From the NCBI GenBank assembly GCA_052148715.1, contig JBKQHQ010000187.1:1-44682 (forward strand): a DNA stretch of 44,682 bases, written 5' to 3'. The stretch is from JBKQHQ01 sp052148715. Lineage in GTDB: Bacteria; Pseudomonadota; Alphaproteobacteria; Rhizobiales; Xanthobacteraceae. Below, in pieces: positions 41,808-44,682 of this stretch; the first letter of the stretch is position 1, and each line of letters begins with the position of its first letter. Below the pieces are notes generated by a model. It made no database searches and was not told the origin of the DNA. It saw only the letters and a list, made by a program, of their open reading frames with translations. The position numbers were made by a program, and so were the translations under genes.

Positions 41808-42878
41808 CTATTGACAAGTCGAAACACAGGCGGACGGCGGCAGATTCTGCCGCGACGGCGGCGGAGTTTCCGTTGCCTTAGGCACGCCGATCGATTGGAA
41901 CCAAGCATGCACGCTCTTGCGCCCGATAACCGTATAGACACCACCGCCTCCGCATTGGAGCAGCGGGTTCTGCGGCAAGCTTGTGACCGCCCGCGATGTA
42001 ACCGCGACGATAATGGTAAGCGGTGGATTCGGCGGGGCTTGTGGCAAAGTAAGTAGCACGGGCCCGCCGCTGTCTCCCCCGCAGCTGTCGCGCCCAAAGC
42101 TCCCTGTCGATCTGCCGATATCCGCCAAAATCATTTCGGAGAACGGAGAACAGATGCCGGAGTAACGGGCGTCGGCGCAATCCGGGGTCAAGACGGGAAT
42201 GCCAACCTCCATCCTGACGCCCAGCACGCTCGCCTCCGTATAACCAAAGCCGATAGCAGTAAGTTTGTTCGGCGGTGCCGTGAACTGACGCAGGTCCCAA
42301 GCGAGTTGAGGAGGATAGCCGTAAATCACGGGCTCGACAGGTATCTCTTTGATACTGGCGGAAAGATTCAACACGGCAAGATCATTGCCGCGCCAAAGAA
42401 CACCCGAGCAAACGGAAGGATCGAACAAATACGGCGCCCCGACAATCCCCATGTCGCTCGTCCAATCATGATTGCGCACGTCCGGCAGCACACTCACGCG
42501 ATAGGATTCGGGAATCCCGCAGCCGCAATGGCCAGCAGTCAGCACATGATTGGGTCCAATCAAGGTACCCGAGCACAATTCCTGCTCTCCGCTCAATCGC
42601 ACGTATCGGATTGCAAGAACATAACCCTCTTGCACGGCCACACTTCCGCCAGTGATCTTTTTTTGTGGACCACAGTCGATCACCGTCGCGGGCGCGAGCG
42701 TGTCGCGCCTGACCGTTTGGACCGGCGTGCAGGGCAACGAACGGACCGGCAGGTTGGACGTGCCAACCGGCTGGGCGGCGGCAACGCCCGTAAAGTGCTG
42801 ACCGGCCAGCGCCGCCGGGATCAACATCGTCAAGGACGCTAGGCGGATCAACGAACGACCCCGTAAAGTCGCAGGCAA
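41808..42878 (-). CDS. Secreted trypsin-like serine protease (S1)
   Basis: A 356-residue exported S1-family protease. The N-terminal hydrophobic stretch (about 10-35) is a signal peptide. Triad: H117 in VLTAGHC, D166 in GNDLAVLNL, S270 in DSCGGDSGGPVLL. The residue six before the serine is aspartate (D264), equivalent to Asp189, so it should cleave after Lys or Arg. Several cysteines suggest disulfides. The start TTG has GGAAG upstream and overlaps the 3' end of the upstream gene by 31 bases. It has a proline-rich C-terminal tail. Confidence 0.85.
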   Translation of the reverse strand: MPATLRGRSLIRLASLTMLIPAALAGQHFTGVAAAQPVGTSNLPVRSLPCTPVQTVRRDTLAPATVIDCGPQKKITGGSVAVQEGYVLAIRYVRLSGEQELCSGTLIGPNHVLTAGHCGCGIPESYRVSVLPDVRNHDWTSDMGIVGAPYLFDPSVCSGVLWRGNDLAVLNLSASIKEIPVEPVIYGYPPQLAWDLRQFTAPPNKLTAIGFGYTEASVLGVRMEVGIPVLTPDCADARYSGICSPFSEMILADIGRSTGSFGRDSCGGDSGGPVLLTLPQAPPNPPLTIIVAVTSRAVTSLPQNPLLQCGGGGVYTVIGRKSVHAWFQSIGVPKATETPPPSRQNLPPSACVSTCQ

Positions 42879-43909
42879 TCGGTGGGGCTTCCGCCACTAT
42901 CAGTGCAATCGCCGAGGGAGGCCCCACGTGTAGCCGACCGCGGTTGACCGCCGACCGTCCCCGCATTGGCGAGCGTCGCCCGATAGCTGTTGAGCGCGTC
43001 CAAGAGCTGCGATTGGGTTTGAATGAGCTGAGCCTGTTGATCGACGTCGTTGATTCGGATCTGAACGATCTGAGCAGGCACATCCACGACGGCTTGAGCG
43101 ACCGCCAGCGGGATATTCACGAAACCCACGAGTTCGCTGTCCTTATGGATTGCAACGTCGGTCAGCACACCATGATCGAACGAGAGCTTGGTCGTTCGTT
43201 GCGTGAACATCGCCCGCTCGACCCCGATTGAAAGCACCGGAGATATGTTGGGCATCTCAATGCTCCGGTGCATGTGCAGCGTCCACGGGCCACGACCGTT
43301 CGGGTCGGCCTTGCGGAGGATCACCAACTTGTAAGTCAGGCTTGGTCGGTACAAGATTCCTGCCAGCGCCGCCTCCGACCGCACCGGCAATGTCTTGAAA
43401 ACGAGGCTCTGAGGCCCCGCTGGAGCCTCGTGCCGACGATCGCCGCACTGACTTTCCGGAAAGCTATAGCCCGCGACGAAAACACAGAAGCCAAAGCGAC
43501 GTAGACCCGCATTGATCCTCTTCAGCTCGCCGACGTCGAAGGGATCGAACTCGAATTCCGCGGATTCGCTCACTGATGCGGTATCGAGCTGCGCGTTGCG
43601 GCCGGCGGCAATTGCAAGATTTTCAGCGGTTTGAACCAAGCTTTGAACAATCTGTGGCGTCCGGTCGGTAACGTCGCTGGCAACCAGCTGGAGAAGCCCT
43701 AATTCGTCCCGCTGGACGGCGATGATGTCCAAGCTGGTCGGTAGCATCAGATAGTCGAGGCAAAACACTTGGGTTCTGTCCGCCGTCGCGATGAGCGAAG
43801 GATCGTTGCCTGCGATGGCGAAACCCGGCCCCTTTCCACCCGCTGCACCCACCACCTTCAGATGCACGAGCCGCTTCGGGAGGTAATATGCGCCCCCGCC
43901 GTGTGACAA
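42848..43909 (-). CDS. Exported protein of unknown function (paralog 1, probably frameshifted at its start)
   Basis: A 353-residue open frame from a TTG. Its first residues SHGGGAYYLPKRLVHLKVVG look like the mature start of a lipoprotein whose signal sequence is in another frame just upstream (see the neighbouring entry). The last 150 residues share GRGPW, N-(I/L)-SPV-(L/V)-S-(I/V)-G, GVLT, and FV-x-IPL with the next gene, so the two are tandem paralogs. This part resembles hypothetical rhizobial proteins; no enzyme motif is seen. The gene overlaps the protease by 31 bases. Confidence 0.7.
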   Translation of the reverse strand: MSHGGGAYYLPKRLVHLKVVGAAGGKGPGFAIAGNDPSLIATADRTQVFCLDYLMLPTSLDIIAVQRDELGLLQLVASDVTDRTPQIVQSLVQTAENLAIAAGRNAQLDTASVSESAEFEFDPFDVGELKRINAGLRRFGFCVFVAGYSFPESQCGDRRHEAPAGPQSLVFKTLPVRSEAALAGILYRPSLTYKLVILRKADPNGRGPWTLHMHRSIEMPNISPVLSIGVERAMFTQRTTKLSFDHGVLTDVAIHKDSELVGFVNIPLAVAQAVVDVPAQIVQIRINDVDQQAQLIQTQSQLLDALNSYRATLANAGTVGGQPRSATRGASLGDCTDSGGSPTDCLRLYGVVR

Positions 43910-44028
43910 GCCGATCCTTCACTGCTTGCCAGCGGCTTCGTTTCGATGACGTCCGAGCATGCCGGCACGGCAATTGAGACCGCGGCAAGTGCGACGACAT
44001 TTAAAGCGAAGTGTCCTAAGCTAGCCAC
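43858..44028 (-). pseudogene. Lipoprotein signal segment in another frame (frameshift with paralog 1)
   Basis: From GTG 44028 the frame reads VASLGHFALNVVALAAVSIA then VPACSDVIETKPLASSEGS, a signal sequence with a lipobox-like VPAC. It then runs on into sequence antisense in sense to no homology and stops at 43858. The gene-42848 frame takes over at about 43900-43915. One base gained or lost near there would join the two. It may be a sequencing error, a natural frameshift, or decay. Confidence 0.55.
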
Positions 44029-44032
44029 GTCG

Positions 44033-44635
44033 TCACCCACTGCACACTTTGGCAAGCGTGCCCTTGAAGACGGACGAATCGCCAAAATCCACTGCATCTT
44101 TCTGCGGAGCAAGACCTGTGTCGGCTGGGGTTCCTGCCCCGGTGAGATCGAAAGCGGCCGGCAAGACCGGCGGCCCGGGTGTAACGGTGGGGATACCCGA
44201 AACGTTCTGGAAAGCGCCTCCTTGCAGAACCGCTAGATTCGCCTGCTGAACCTTCAGCAATGCCTGTTCCGCGCTCACGAGATCGTTGGACTTTGAGACC
44301 TGATTGATTCGCACCTGCATGATCTGCGAAGGTAACGCCACGACGCTGCGTGATATCTCCAATGGAATTGTGACGAAGCCTTCGACCTCGCTCGACTTCG
44401 ACACGCACGCGGTCGTGAGCACACCCTGATTGAAAATCAAGGCGGCACGTCGTCCGGCGAAGATCGCTCGCGAAAGACCGACAGAAACGACCGGAGACAG
44501 GTTCTCGAGCTTCACGGTCGATGTCCTGCTAAGAATCCAGGGCCCACGTCCGCCCCGGTGCCGTAGCGGGAGTGGTTGGAAAGTGAAGGCGGCGTAATCT
44601 CCAGCTTGGTCCAACAAGCGATTCCGGCGTTGCAA
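44033..44635 (-). CDS. Exported protein of unknown function (paralog 2, probably 5' incomplete)
   Basis: A 200-residue open frame that starts at a TTG after an in-frame stop (44648-44650). Matching the C-terminal part of the neighbouring gene, it has GRGPWILSRTSTV, NLSPVVSVGLSRAIF, FNQGVLTTACV and FVTIPLEISRSVVALPSQIM, then a coiled stretch. The homologous N-terminal half is not in this frame; it is either beyond the window, across another frameshift, or lost. Its stop overlaps the GTG candidates of the lipoprotein segment, suggesting an operon. Confidence 0.6.
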   Translation of the reverse strand: MQRRNRLLDQAGDYAAFTFQPLPLRHRGGRGPWILSRTSTVKLENLSPVVSVGLSRAIFAGRRAALIFNQGVLTTACVSKSSEVEGFVTIPLEISRSVVALPSQIMQVRINQVSKSNDLVSAEQALLKVQQANLAVLQGGAFQNVSGIPTVTPGPPVLPAAFDLTGAGTPADTGLAPQKDAVDFGDSSVFKGTLAKVCSG

Positions 44636-44682
44636 CGCCGGCGGAGATCACGCCATGAAGAGCCATAGCACGACGCCTTGCC

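Overview
The window looks like chromosomal DNA of a high-GC alphaproteobacterium of the order Hyphomicrobiales, most like the Bradyrhizobium/Xanthobacter-type families. The protein styles support this: an Omp25/Omp31-type porin, FixK/FNR-type boxes, a PCu(A)C plus TlpA-like copper module, and dispersed palindromes beginning TGTCATTGCGAG or TCATGGCCGG. I saw no transposase, phage gene, tRNA or rRNA. Taxonomy is inferred from protein character only. LAYOUT. 1-7749: the 3' end of a GH65 sugar phosphorylase/hydrolase, then a complete nine-gene alternative F-type ATPase operon in the order atpD-C-Q-R-B-E-F-A-G. This order, the atpQ and atpR genes, the missing atpH and the two-glutamate c subunit identify it as an N-ATPase, predicted to couple to Na+. 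7750-9420: a secreted Cache-domain protein and a tandem universal stress protein, each behind an FNR/FixK-type box with a well-placed -10 element, suggesting low-oxygen induction. 9580-18150: a mixed stretch with a MurJ/MviN-family flippase, a small 'translational machinery' protein, a secreted serpin, OtsA trehalose-6-phosphate synthase, a PhaC-like alpha/beta hydrolase, a small secreted peptide, a TPR protein and a class A acid phosphatase. 18390-28720: a metal-related block. Plus strand: a DUF2946-like protein, a porin, an outer-membrane barrel with a CACGC motif, a TlpA-like thioredoxin, a MORN protein, a 58-residue four-cysteine peptide, a PCu(A)C copper chaperone and a CDF metal exporter. 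Minus strand: a TonB-dependent receptor followed by exbB-exbD-tonB, with a 21-bp palindrome upstream of the receptor. Together these look like outer-membrane metal (probably copper) acquisition, periplasmic copper delivery and metal efflux, although the receptor substrate is unknown. 28887-33737: an FMN-dependent alpha-hydroxy-acid oxidase divergent from a four-gene ABC importer with an NMT1/SsuA-type binding protein and two different permeases. 33738-38500: a scarred region. It holds a RelE/ParE toxin that has lost its N-terminus beside an intact Phd-type antitoxin, an IlvD/Edd dehydratase, a gene-poor gap with a 50-bp tandem duplication, an N-terminally truncated M48 protease, and a TPR glycosyltransferase-like gene whose 3' end runs antisense into the M48 fragment. 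38511-44682: a coiled-coil secreted protein, a peptide-type ABC binding protein, then a minus-strand cluster of unknown role. That cluster has two tandem paralogous exported proteins (one apparently frameshifted after its lipobox), a secreted trypsin-like protease and a protein with a HELVEA...GW motif recalling EXORDIUM/PHI-1-like proteins. This last cluster and the metal block are the best places to look for an undescribed system. Three different palindromic dispersed repeats (9443-9511, 31301-31417, 38905-38992) lie between genes.
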